A program made the position numbers and the translations under genes. 57,290 nucleotides of DNA from Bacillota bacterium (GTDB taxonomy: Bacteria > Bacillota > Bacilli > Paenibacillales > Paenibacillaceae): assembly GCA_023386495.1 (NCBI GenBank), contig JAEWJS010000162.1, positions 1 to 57,290 on the forward strand, read 5' to 3'. Of this stretch, positions 33,491-41,253 are shown piece after piece. Positions within the stretch are counted from its first letter, which is position 1, and each line of letters starts with the position of its first letter. The notes beneath the pieces are model-generated. The model saw only the letters and a program-made list of their open reading frames with translations, made no database searches and had not been told where the DNA came from.

Positions 33491-34411
33491 CTATTCACGA
33501 TGAACAGTATATTGGTTCGCTAAGGTCACAGCCTGAATCGCCGCCTTCTCGTCAGGTCTCAACGGAGCCGCTCGTCCGGCTGCAAGATTGCTCCGCAGCT
33601 GCTCCAGGCTGCTCGCGCCAGGAAGCGCGATGCTGACGGACGGATCGCTCAGCACATAGCGGATGGCCAGCTGCTCCAGCGTCCGGCTGCCACCGGTCAG
33701 CTCCAGCAATTGCAGGCGCACCTCCCGCAGTTCCGCGCCGGTGCGGTAGTCGAGATAGCCTCGCTCTTGCTCCGTCTTCCGCTCGCCGCTTGCGGTGAGC
33801 AAGCCGCTCGCCAGCGGCCCGCGTGCAATGAGCCCGATGCCTCGGCTACCGAGTAGCGAAAGCGTCTCCTCCTCGGGACGTCTGTCCAACATGCTGTATT
33901 GGCTCATCAGGCTGACGATGCCGGAACGCTGCACGTATTCACGAATCACATTCGGGCGTATCGACGAAATGCCGTAATAACGGATTAATCCGTCTCGCTT
34001 CAATTCTTCGAACGCTTCGATCGTCTCTTCGATCGGATCCTCGATCGTGCCGCCATGCAACTGATAGAGATCGATATAATCCGTCCCTAGTCTCCGGAGA
34101 CTGTCACGCACCGCCGAATGAATATACGCCTTGGAAGGGTCCCATGTCCAACCATCCTTGCCAGGCATACGGCGATTGCCGACCTTGGTCGCAAGGATTA
34201 CGTCTTCTCGGCGATGCTTGATGGCCTTGCCCACCAGCTCCTCGTTGCGGCCCGCATCATAGAGATCGGCAGTATCAAGGAAATTAATGCCGTTCTCCAA
34301 TGCTTCATGGATGATGGCGATCGCCTTGGCTTCCTCTACCCCCAGCGACATGCACCCAAGACCGATCTCGCTTGCTAGAAGCTCCGAGCTCCCTAACCGA
34401 TTGCGTCTCAT
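33491..34411 (-). CDS. Aldo/keto reductase
   Basis: 306 residues of the aldo/keto reductase fold. Active-site candidates are Asp and Tyr in INFLDTADLYDAGRNE, Lys in VILATKVGNRR and His in DYIDLYQLHGG. The C-terminus shows the usual VSIALPGASSLEQLRSN cofactor loop. It is a distinct paralogue of the gene at 26988. GAGGAG lies 7 nt before the ATG. Single gene with its own terminator, divergent from the LysE-type exporter. Confidence 0.92.
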   Translation of the reverse strand: MRRNRLGSSELLASEIGLGCMSLGVEEAKAIAIIHEALENGINFLDTADLYDAGRNEELVGKAIKHRREDVILATKVGNRRMPGKDGWTWDPSKAYIHSAVRDSLRRLGTDYIDLYQLHGGTIEDPIEETIEAFEELKRDGLIRYYGISSIRPNVIREYVQRSGIVSLMSQYSMLDRRPEEETLSLLGSRGIGLIARGPLASGLLTASGERKTEQERGYLDYRTGAELREVRLQLLELTGGSRTLEQLAIRYVLSDPSVSIALPGASSLEQLRSNLAAGRAAPLRPDEKAAIQAVTLANQYTVHRE

Positions 34412-34448
34412 CTGCCTGCTCCTCTCTTCTGTCCACCTATCGATATGC

Positions 34449-34454
34449 TATAAT
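34449..34454 (+). promoter_or_regulatory. Extended -10 element of the LysE-type gene
   Basis: A TGCTATAAT extended -10 motif (perfect TATAAT at 34449-34454) stands 44 bp before the ATG; no good -35 is present, which the extended -10 can compensate. Confidence 0.5.
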
Positions 34455-34497
34455 CAGCTTACACGATCATAGCGCGCCAATGAAAGGATCTTATCAC

Positions 34498-35121
34498 ATG
34501 GACTTATGGTTAATGCTAACTTACTTAGGTGCGGCTGTCCTGCTTACCCTCATGCCGGGACCGGATAACTTGTTCGTCCTGGCGCAGAGCATCGTGAGCG
34601 GGGCGCGGGCGGGCATTGCCACTTCGCTGGGGCTATGTACGGGACTGCTGGTCCACATTGCGGCAGCAACATTAGGCATTTCGGCGGTCGTCTATCAATC
34701 CGCCCTTGCGTTCGCTTTGGTCAAGTACGCCGGCGCTGCGTACTTGCTGTACCTTGCCTACCGGTCATTCCGGGATACAAGCGCAATCATCCGGCTGGGT
34801 GACGAACGTCCCTATAGCCGTATCGCCTTGTATCGCAGAGGGATCATCATGAACGTCCTCAATCCGAAGGTATCGCTGTTCTTCCTTGCGTTCCTCCCCC
34901 AGTTCATTAGACAGGATGCCGGCGAAGTATCGTACCAAATGCTGGTATACGGCATGATCTTCATCATGCAAGCGCTCCTCCTTTTTTCGCTCATCAGCTT
35001 GTTTGCGGCCGCGATAGGCAGGCGCCTGAATCAGCACCCATCGCTCGCAAGGAGGATGAATCTGATCCAGGGCGCCCTATTCTCGTTGATTGGGCTCAAG
35101 ATTGCTTTCGGAAGCGATTGA
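34498..35121 (+). CDS. LysE/RhtB-family amino-acid exporter
   Basis: 207 residues with about six membrane helices. The family motif MPGPDNLFVLAQSIVSGARAG (GPD near the N-terminus) and NVLNPKVSLFFLAFLPQF are diagnostic of LysE/RhtB translocators. Substrate unknown. The ATG at 34498 has AAAGGA about 10 nt upstream; a longer frame back to 34372 is unlikely because it crosses the promoter. Single gene followed by a terminator. Confidence 0.92.
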   Translation: MDLWLMLTYLGAAVLLTLMPGPDNLFVLAQSIVSGARAGIATSLGLCTGLLVHIAAATLGISAVVYQSALAFALVKYAGAAYLLYLAYRSFRDTSAIIRLGDERPYSRIALYRRGIIMNVLNPKVSLFFLAFLPQFIRQDAGEVSYQMLVYGMIFIMQALLLFSLISLFAAAIGRRLNQHPSLARRMNLIQGALFSLIGLKIAFGSD

Positions 35122-35185
35122 TTCAGGAGCAGCCCATTCGCGACTGCCGCTCCGCACATACTATGATTATGCACAGCCTTTTTTC

Positions 35186-35214
35186 AGACCTTCTCTTTGG
35201 AGGTCTTTTTTTCT
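35186..35214 (+). terminator. Terminator of the LysE-type gene
   Basis: A 6-bp stem AGACCT/AGGTCT with a 9-base loop is followed by TTTTTTT, 65 bp after the stop. It immediately precedes the end of the convergent permease gene. Confidence 0.75.
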
Positions 35215-35218
35215 TGCC

Positions 35219-36553
35219 TTAGAATAGCCACATCACCCAATAGGACAGTGCGACTAACGTGAAAATGACCGTGATCGGGATGACGAAGATCGTAACTTTG
35301 AGATATTGTCCCCAACTAAACTTCACCCCTCCCTTGCGTATCATATGCATCCACATAAGCGTCGCCAGCGTACCGATCGGCAGCAGCAGCGAACCGACAT
35401 CGCTGCCGATCACGCCGGCCAGGTAGGCAAGCTTAAGCGTCAAGGGATCCAACTCCATGCCCGTTAGCGTGATCGTTCCGACCATCAAGGCAGGGTGATT
35501 ATTGAACAGATTGGACAGGATGCTAAGCAATCCGCCCGTCAATACGCTGGCATGCAGCATGCTGTCCGTAATGAGCGGCTCCATGAAGGCAATTAACACT
35601 TCGGTCAGCCCGATCTTATCGAGCCCGTAGATGATGACATACATACTGAAGGCGAACAGGAAGATCGACCACGGCGTTCGCTTCAACATATCGGCGGGCG
35701 ATATCTTCAGATGATACCAACGCCACATGAGGAGCAGAGCCGAACCGATGACAGCCATGAGGGAAATGGGAATGTGCAAGAAGGATGCGGCGAACAAGCT
35801 GAGCCTAACAACGATGACGAAGACAAGAATGTACCCCATATACTTGCTGCTACGTCTCTTTTCCTGCTGCGGGGATTTGAGCGGATGACTCCCAGGCATC
35901 AAATGCCAAGACGAGATGGCTGGCAGCTTCTTCGGGATGGCCGGATAGAAGGTGTAATACAGCAGCAGCGCAAGCATGAGCAGGCCCAGCGACGCCGGTA
36001 CGAACATCATCGCGGTCTGCATGTAGAGGTCCATGTTCACGATCTTGAGCGCAATGAGATTGACGATATTGCTTACGCCGATCGGTGCGCTGGACGCCGT
36101 AGCGATTAATGCTCCAGAGAGCAGATACGGAATCTGCTGCGAATTGCGAAGTCCCATGTTGCGCAGCAGCATCAGCAGGATCGGCGTCGTAATCAAGATA
36201 CTGCCGTCATTGTTCACGAATAGCGTCATGAGAAAACAGAACAGATTGGTGAACCAGAACATACGATAACCGGACCCTCTTGCTTGTCTGGTCAAGATCT
36301 CGGCGGCCCAGTAGAAGAATCCGAAGCTCTCGAGCACGATGGCCATAACAATCGTTGCCATAATCGTGATGGCAGCGCCGCTGATCGTATCGGTGATCTT
36401 GATCAGGTCGAATAGCGATACGCTGCCGCTTAAGATTACGAGGATCGCGCCGATTGTCGATGGGATGGCTTCATTCACGTGCGGACGCCAGAAGATGAAG
36501 CCGATCGTCAGCAAGAAGGAAATAATGGTGATGGCGACCATGTAGTCATTCAT
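35219..36553 (-). CDS. SLC13/ArsB-NhaD-type membrane permease
   Basis: A 444-residue protein with about 11-12 hydrophobic helices and two repeated halves. The segments LFVNNDGSILITTPILLMLL and LSNLFNNHPALMVGTITL (inverted-repeat re-entrant loops with NN-D/N motifs) are typical of the ion transporter superfamily that includes ArsB and NhaD. The substrate might be arsenite, sodium or a dicarboxylate. No ArsR, ArsC or two-component gene accompanies it. GAGGGAG precedes the ATG. A tiny leader ORF with a better ribosome site lies between its promoter and start, suggesting translational or attenuation control. Confidence 0.85.
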   Translation of the reverse strand: MNDYMVAITIISFLLTIGFIFWRPHVNEAIPSTIGAILVILSGSVSLFDLIKITDTISGAAITIMATIVMAIVLESFGFFYWAAEILTRQARGSGYRMFWFTNLFCFLMTLFVNNDGSILITTPILLMLLRNMGLRNSQQIPYLLSGALIATASSAPIGVSNIVNLIALKIVNMDLYMQTAMMFVPASLGLLMLALLLYYTFYPAIPKKLPAISSWHLMPGSHPLKSPQQEKRRSSKYMGYILVFVIVVRLSLFAASFLHIPISLMAVIGSALLLMWRWYHLKISPADMLKRTPWSIFLFAFSMYVIIYGLDKIGLTEVLIAFMEPLITDSMLHASVLTGGLLSILSNLFNNHPALMVGTITLTGMELDPLTLKLAYLAGVIGSDVGSLLLPIGTLATLMWMHMIRKGGVKFSWGQYLKVTIFVIPITVIFTLVALSYWVMWLF

Positions 36554-36602
36554 GCTACTCCCTCTTTTCGGACGGTCTTGAAAGACAGTCTGCAGTCTGA
36601 CG

Positions 36603-36629
36603 TTAGGAAACTTCGTTGCGCAATTTCAT
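36603..36629 (-). CDS. Eight-residue leader ORF before the permease gene
   Basis: On the minus strand a strong GAGGAGGTG site stands 5 nt before ATG AAA TTG CGC AAC GAA GTT TCC TAA, encoding MKLRNEVS. It ends 49 bp before the permease ATG. The ribosome site is better than that of the permease itself. It is probably a regulatory leader peptide, since nothing this short would fold. The AAC-GAA-GTT-TCC order gives no run of one amino acid, so classical attenuation is not obvious. Confidence 0.5.
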   Translation of the reverse strand: MKLRNEVS

Positions 36630-36661
36630 AGAACACCTCCTCGCTTGCCTGTAATCACAGG

Positions 36662-36690
36662 TATTTAATGTATATATACGTGGACGGCAA
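36662..36690 (-). promoter_or_regulatory. Promoter of the permease and its leader
   Basis: On the minus strand TTGCCG (36690-36685) and TAAATA (36667-36662) are 17 bp apart. Transcription would begin near 36655, about 26 nt before the leader ORF. Confidence 0.5.
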
Positions 36691-36738
36691 ATGGCTTGTA
36701 CTGGTTATCACCCTAATTCTATGAAAACCATCAGTTAT

Positions 36739-36788
36739 CGATTGACGCTGATTGTCTTGCATGGCTGCATGTCTGCAAGCGTCAATCG
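36739..36788. repeat. 10-bp inverted repeat in nirD-permease gap
   Basis: CGATTGACGC (36739-36748) and GCGTCAATCG (36779-36788) are perfect complements with a 30-base loop that itself contains CTTGCA/TGCAAG. It could form a long hairpin or serve as operator; no T-run follows on either strand. Confidence 0.45.
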
Positions 36789-36929
36789 CCTGCTTCCGTA
36801 ACGATATTCGCATGCAGCGCAGCGCACAGCAGCCGCCTCCTCGAGGGAGACGGCCGCTGTGCTCACGCCATTCACATTTAATTATTAATCAGATTAATCA
36901 TTCATGTCTTTAATTAGTACATCTATACG

Positions 36930-37262
36930 CTATGATGCTATTGTTTCCTCTTCCTCGAGATGCAGGTACATCTCGCCGTCCTCGACGATCTCTACATGAT
37001 ACGTGGCGACGCAGCCGTCGTCCGGCGCCTGCACAAGCCCATCCTGCAGGTCGATCTTCCAGTCATGGAGCGGACAATACACATGGTGATCGCACACCAT
37101 CCCTTCGGACAGCTTGCCGGCGCGATGCGGGCATCGATTCTCAATGGCGTGAATCGCGCCGCCCGTTAACTTGAATACCGCAATCTCAAGCTTACCGACG
37201 ATCACGACTCGCGCCCGCTTTTCTTCGATTTCCCAAGTATTCCCGATACATATTCGCCTCAT
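36930..37262 (-). CDS. nirD: Nitrite reductase small subunit (Rieske protein)
   Basis: 110 residues forming a Rieske [2Fe-2S] domain with ligands Cys44 and His46 (RCPHRAG) and Cys63 and His66 (YCPLHDW). In family members this subunit works with NirB in NADH-dependent reduction of nitrite to ammonium in the cytosol. The ATG at 37262 has GGGAGG 7 nt upstream, while the longer frame would need a TTG start. It begins 14 nt after nirB ends, so the two form an operon. Confidence 0.95.
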   Translation of the reverse strand: MRRICIGNTWEIEEKRARVVIVGKLEIAVFKLTGGAIHAIENRCPHRAGKLSEGMVCDHHVYCPLHDWKIDLQDGLVQAPDDGCVATYHVEIVEDGEMYLHLEEEETIAS

Positions 37263-37276
37263 CGTGATCCTCCCTT

Positions 37277-39709
37277 TCAATTGTTGACCATCGCTTCGCT
37301 ATGATCGGTCATCGGTTCGAAATTACGACGCAGCTCTTGCTTCTCGATGATCTCTTTCCATGGATCCTTCATCAGTTCCAGCGTCTTGTCGATGCGCGCA
37401 ACAAGCGCCACGCGATCTTCCTGCTTCTCCAGCGCTTCCTTCACGGTGTCGAGGCCGATGCGTTCGATCCATTCCGAGGTGCGTTCATTGTACTTGCCTG
37501 TTTCGCGGTAATATTGCAGGTACGCCGCCGACCATTCCAGCACTTCCTCTTCCGTCTTCACCTTCACGAGCAGATCGGTACCGCGCAGCTTCGTGCCGCC
37601 ATTGCCGCCGACATGCAGCTCCCAGCCGCCGTCGATCGCCACGACGCCGAAGTCTTTAATGGTCGATTCCGCGCAATTCCGGGGACATCCCGATACGGCC
37701 ATTTTCACCTTGGCCGGCGTATTGAGGCGTTCGAATCGCTTCTCGAGCTGGATGCCCATGCCGATCGAATCCTGGGTACCGAAGCGGCAGAAGCTTGAAC
37801 CGACGCAAGTCTTAACCGTCCGGAGCGCTTTGCCGTACGCGTATCCGGAGGGCATATCCAGATCCGCCCACATGCTCGGCAGGTCCTCCTTCTTCACGCC
37901 GAGCAAGTCGAGACGCTGGCCGCCTGTCACCTTCACCAGCGGCACGTCGTACTTCTCCGCGATTTCGGCGATCTTCTTGAGATCCTTCGGCGTTGTTACC
38001 CCGCCGTACATGCGCGGTACGACCGAATACGTTCCGTCCTTCTGGATGTTCGCGTGATTGCGCTCGTTGACGAAGCGGGATTCGCGCTCCTCTTCATGCT
38101 CTTCCGGCCAAGCCATGCCCAGATAGTAGTTCAAGGCCGGACGGCACTTCGAGCAGCCCTCAGGGTTCGACCATTCCAGCACATTCATCACTTCCCGCGA
38201 AGATGTCAACCGCATGCGCTGAATGGCTTCGACGACTTCATCGCGTCCGAGCGTCGTGCAGCCGCATATCCCTTCCTTCGTCGTCTTGACGCCGTCTGCG
38301 CCGAGCACATACGTCAATACATCCGCTACGAGCGGCTTACAGCCGCCGCAGGAGCCCGATGCTTTCGTGCATGCCTTGATCTCGTTCACGCTGGTACAGC
38401 CCTTCTCCTGAATGGCCTTCACGATCGCGCCCTTGGATACGCCGTTGCAGCCGCATACGATCTCGTCGTCGCTCATCGCGGCGACCAGTTCCGCGCCGGA
38501 TTTCGCCTTGCCCCCGCCTTCGCCGAGCAATACCGTCTTCTCTCGACCCGTGACATCCTCTCCGCTGCGTATCATCGCGAACAAGCGGGAGGAATCGCTG
38601 ATGTCGCCGAAGAGCACGGCACCGATTACCTTGCCGTCTTGAATGACGGCTTTCTTATAGATGCCTTCGAAGTCATCCTGCACGCGCACGGCACGCGTCC
38701 CCGGCCCATCCGCATAGATGCCGGCGGAGAAAACGTCCACACCCGATACTTTGAGCTTGGTCGAGACCACGGAGCCTTGATAGCCTGCCGTCTCGACGCC
38801 AGCCAACCGCTTCGCGAGCACGGCGCCTTGTTCGTACAGCGGCGCGACAAGCCCATAAGCAATGCCTCTGTGTTCGGCGCATTCGCCGACGGCGTACACA
38901 TTCGAGACATTCGTCTCGAGATAATCGTTCACGACGATCCCGCGATTAATCTCGATGCCGGTGCTCTTCGCCAAGGCAATATTGGGACGAATGCCAACAG
39001 CCATGACGACGAGGTCGGCTTCTACCTCGGAACCGTCCGTGAACCGCAAGCCCGTCACGCGCTTCTTCCCCAGTATCGCTTCGCTGTTCTTCTTCAGCAG
39101 GAATTTCATCCCTTGCCGTTCGAGCTCCGCTTGGAGGAGCGACGATGCCGTGCGATCCAGCTGCAGATTCATCAAATATTCGTTAATGTGAACGACCGAG
39201 ACGTCCATGTTCAGATTAAGCAGGCCGCGCGCGGCTTCCAGGCCCAGGAGGCCGCCGCCGATCACGACGGCTTTCTTATACGTCTTCGCCGTCTCCAGCA
39301 TCGTCTCGCAATCCTTAATGTCGCGGAATGCGATGACCCCTTCCTTGTTCGCGCCGGGAAGCGGCAGCATGAAGGGCAGCGAGCCTGTTGCCATGATCAG
39401 CTCGTCATAGGCTGCGCTGATTCCGCCGTCCGTGGTAACCAGCCTTCGTTCCGTATCGATCCGATTGACCGTATGGCCCGTGTGAAGCGTAATGTTATTC
39501 TCCTCGTACCATGACCAATCGTTAATGACGATATCGTTCATATCCGCGTCGCCTGCCAGCACGGACGATAACAGGATGCGGTTATAGTTCGGATGAGGCT
39601 CGCTCCCGAATATCGTAATCTCGTATTTGTTCGGCGCTAGTTTGAGCAGCTGTTCGATGCAGCTCACGCCGGCCATACCGTTTCCGATCAGCACGATTTT
39701 TCTCTTCAT
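37277..39709 (-). CDS. nirB: Nitrite reductase [NAD(P)H] large subunit
   Basis: About 810 residues. FAD/NAD domains come first (VLIGNGMAGVSCIEQLL at the start; KAVVIGGGLLGLEAARGL near 140). Two BFD-like [2Fe-2S] segments follow: VCGCNGVSKGAIVKAIQEKG with CGGCKPL, and CGCTTLGRDEV with CSKCRPAL. The C-terminal siroheme/[4Fe-4S] domain shows TCVGSSFCRFGTQDS and CPRNCAEST. The enzyme reduces nitrite to ammonium. The start at MKRKIVLIG has GGGAG about 11 nt upstream. A promoter with an array of AACAT-type palindromes lies upstream. No nitrate reductase gene is in the window. Confidence 0.96.
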   Translation of the reverse strand: MKRKIVLIGNGMAGVSCIEQLLKLAPNKYEITIFGSEPHPNYNRILLSSVLAGDADMNDIVINDWSWYEENNITLHTGHTVNRIDTERRLVTTDGGISAAYDELIMATGSLPFMLPLPGANKEGVIAFRDIKDCETMLETAKTYKKAVVIGGGLLGLEAARGLLNLNMDVSVVHINEYLMNLQLDRTASSLLQAELERQGMKFLLKKNSEAILGKKRVTGLRFTDGSEVEADLVVMAVGIRPNIALAKSTGIEINRGIVVNDYLETNVSNVYAVGECAEHRGIAYGLVAPLYEQGAVLAKRLAGVETAGYQGSVVSTKLKVSGVDVFSAGIYADGPGTRAVRVQDDFEGIYKKAVIQDGKVIGAVLFGDISDSSRLFAMIRSGEDVTGREKTVLLGEGGGKAKSGAELVAAMSDDEIVCGCNGVSKGAIVKAIQEKGCTSVNEIKACTKASGSCGGCKPLVADVLTYVLGADGVKTTKEGICGCTTLGRDEVVEAIQRMRLTSSREVMNVLEWSNPEGCSKCRPALNYYLGMAWPEEHEEERESRFVNERNHANIQKDGTYSVVPRMYGGVTTPKDLKKIAEIAEKYDVPLVKVTGGQRLDLLGVKKEDLPSMWADLDMPSGYAYGKALRTVKTCVGSSFCRFGTQDSIGMGIQLEKRFERLNTPAKVKMAVSGCPRNCAESTIKDFGVVAIDGGWELHVGGNGGTKLRGTDLLVKVKTEEEVLEWSAAYLQYYRETGKYNERTSEWIERIGLDTVKEALEKQEDRVALVARIDKTLELMKDPWKEIIEKQELRRNFEPMTDHSEAMVNN

Positions 39710-39796
39710 GCAGGTCACGCTCCCATCACTTGGTAAAATCATAACGTATCATGTCACATTCCCACTTAGACCAACCGCGAGGCATAACCAAATTCA

Positions 39797-39832
39797 AACA
39801 TTGATGTTAGAAAACATAACATATAATATGTT
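39797..39832. promoter_or_regulatory. Cluster of AACAT/ATGTT palindromes downstream of nirB promoter
   Basis: AACAT-TG-ATGTT (39797-39808) and AACATAT-A-ATATGTT (39818-39832) are perfect palindromes, and the halves between them pair as ATGTT-AGAA-AACAT. They lie just downstream of the predicted start of nirB transcription, a position typical of repressor sites. The regulator is unknown. Confidence 0.55.
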
Positions 39833-39834
39833 CT

Positions 39835-39863
39835 AATGTACAACAGACGATCATTATTTTCAA
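39835..39863 (-). promoter_or_regulatory. Promoter of nirBD
   Basis: On the minus strand TTGAAA (39863-39858) and TACATT (39840-39835) are 17 bp apart. The 5' untranslated region would be about 118 nt. Confidence 0.55.
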
Positions 39864-40028
39864 GACATATTTGCAAAACAGACGACGCCTCCATCCAAAT
39901 CCGCAGCGATTTACGAAATATTGATGCGAAATCGGCAAGTATTGTTCGTTTTTTTGATACGCTTACATGAAACATTCCACACGTCACATTACCTAACGTA
40001 TCTGACATGAATCGTACAACGCAAAAAT

Positions 40029-40068
40029 GCCTCATTGCGAAGTGTCGGGCGACACTTCGCAATGAGGC
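40029..40068 (-). terminator. Strong terminator of the collagen-like gene
   Basis: A perfect 18-bp stem with a 4-base loop (GGGC/GCCC), followed on the minus strand by ATTTTTGC, 45 bp after the stop. Confidence 0.9.
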
Positions 40069-40113
40069 TCTGGGTTGAAGAGGCTATCTCGGCACTATAA
40101 TTGGCAATTCCGT

Positions 40114-40983
40114 TTAGCCGATTCGCTGGATGACGATCGAAGCGCTGACCGTAGGCGTCTCCACGCCTCCCCCGCTGATACTGTTCTGCAGGTTGGCTAC
40201 CTGTCCGGTAGGATCGATGCGGTGCAGCGACAAGATGCCGCCGGCCGTGAGCTGCGCCACAACCTGCCCTTGATAAGGTTGATTGCCGGCGCTTGAACCA
40301 TAATTGCTGCACAATACCAGCGATGCAGGCAGCGGTCCGACTCCGTCCGGATCGAAGAACAGCCCGAAGGCTGTATTGCCTTGCGTCGGGAACACTTCCC
40401 AGCTAATATGATACAGGCCGTCTTGATTAATGTTAATGATCGAAGGTGCCGTGAACGTGACAGCCCCCGTATTGCTTGTCGCATTATCGAATGACACAGC
40501 GCCTCCGGCGGCTCCCGGTGCAGGCGCCGGCATAATAATCTGTTCGGTCATGCTGCAGAGGAACGCGATTTCTCCGACGCCCGGAGGCCCTGGAGGCCCC
40601 GGAATGCCCTGCGCTCCCATCGGACCTTGCGGACCTGGATTGCCTTGCGGACCTTGCGGGCCTTGCGGGCCCGGCACGCCTTGCAAGCCCATTGGACCGG
40701 CTGGGCCGGGTTCGCCTTGCGCACCCATCGCACCGGCTGGACCAGGCTCGCCCTGCGGACCTTGCGGACCTTGCGGTCCTGGAGGACCGCCTGCAGGACC
40801 GGCTGGACCTTGCGGTCCGATCGGACCTTGAGGACCGACAACCGTCGGGGTCGTTACATTCACTTCAGGCGGCGGGCATGACACTTGAACGATTTTCTTA
40901 ATGACTTTAACCTTTTTTCTTCTATTCTTTGGGGGACATACAAGGACCGTTTTCTTTTTGCATCTCTTTACAGGACAACTCAC
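40114..40983 (-). CDS. Collagen-like repeat protein, probable spore surface (exosporium) protein
   Basis: About 289 residues. A short Cys/Lys-rich tail (CPVKRCKKKTVLVCPPKNRR, then KKVKVIKKIVQVSCPPPEV) leads into 28 Gly-X-Y triplets (about residues 50-134), with one extra Gly breaking the register early. A C-terminal beta domain of about 150 residues resembles the BclA-type C1q/TNF head (DGLYHISWEVFPTQGNTAFG, SASIVIQRIG). There is no signal peptide, as in exosporium proteins deposited from the mother cell. The GTG at 40983 is preferred because AGGAGGTG lies 6 nt before it. The basic cysteine tail differs from the BclA anchor motif. Sporulation control is not visible. Confidence 0.88.
   Translation of the reverse strand: MSCPVKRCKKKTVLVCPPKNRRKKVKVIKKIVQVSCPPPEVNVTTPTVVGPQGPIGPQGPAGPAGGPPGPQGPQGPQGEPGPAGAMGAQGEPGPAGPMGLQGVPGPQGPQGPQGNPGPQGPMGAQGIPGPPGPPGVGEIAFLCSMTEQIIMPAPAPGAAGGAVSFDNATSNTGAVTFTAPSIININQDGLYHISWEVFPTQGNTAFGLFFDPDGVGPLPASLVLCSNYGSSAGNQPYQGQVVAQLTAGGILSLHRIDPTGQVANLQNSISGGGVETPTVSASIVIQRIG
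40582..40836 (-). repeat. Collagen-type triplet repeat DNA
   Basis: DNA for 28 Gly-X-Y triplets, mostly GPQ, GPA, GEP and GPM, with longer internal duplications such as GEPGPA plus GAMGAQ/GPMGLQ. Such tracts vary in length by slippage and are prone to assembly errors. Confidence 0.85.
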
Positions 40984-41202
40984 TAGATGCACCTCCTGGT
41001 TGGGATGGTCTAGTGTACGTCAGCTTCCAATGTAAGGTATAGACAGATGACGCTTGCAAGGATAGACTAGAATCCATTTCGCGAAAAATAGGTGAATATG
41101 CTTCATAATCAGCCTATGAATCTCATATTCCACCCGAACACTATGGCGCGAGCGACATAGAATGCTAGCAGGACAATTCTAGCGCCTCTCTCATAGGGAT
41201 GC

Positions 41203-41231
41203 AGGACTGGCGGGCTTATCTCGTCAGTCCT
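41203..41231 (-). terminator. Possible terminator after the deacetylase gene
   Basis: A 7-bp stem AGGACTG/CAGTCCT with a 15-base loop lies 23 bp after the stop at 41254. The T-run is poor on the minus strand. The remainder of 40984-41253 holds nothing recognisable. Confidence 0.35.
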
Positions 41232-41253
41232 TCTTGTTGTTCGTATGCTAGAT

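Larger units (their letters stand above)
36554..36929. other. 376-bp intergenic region between nirD and the permease
   Basis: This stretch holds the permease promoter, an 8-codon leader ORF and three inverted repeats: CCTGT/ACAGG at 36649-36661, CGATTGACGC/GCGTCAATCG at 36739-36788, and GCACAGC/GCTGTGC at 36824-36862. The last may help end nirBD transcription although no T-run follows. Near 36880 an ATTAATC-A-GATTAAT palindrome is also present. No larger gene is seen. Confidence 0.6.
39710..40113. other. 404-bp regulatory region upstream of nirB
   Basis: This gene-free stretch contains the nirB promoter, palindromic operator candidates at 39797-39832, and the terminator of the collagen-like gene at 40029-40068. 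The rest is AT-rich (for example TATTTGCAAAACAG near 39870) without a clear gene. No classical Fnr box (TGTGA-N6-TCACA) was found by eye. Confidence 0.6.

Noticed and set aside
36554..36929. Known riboswitch upstream of the permease
   Set aside because: I looked for conserved cores of common riboswitches and found none; only a short leader ORF and small hairpins are visible.
38054..39514. 486-residue plus-strand reading frame
   Set aside because: It is antisense to nirB, which has all its cofactor motifs. The composition (many Arg, His and Ala) is that of a shadow of a GC-rich gene.
40430..40831. Plus-strand Gly/Pro-rich frame opposite the collagen gene
   Set aside because: Reverse complement of GGNCCN repeats also reads as Gly-Pro; the minus strand has the ribosome site, head domain and terminator.
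40582..40836. CRISPR-like repeat array
   Set aside because: The repeats are in-frame Gly-X-Y codons without unique spacers of constant length.
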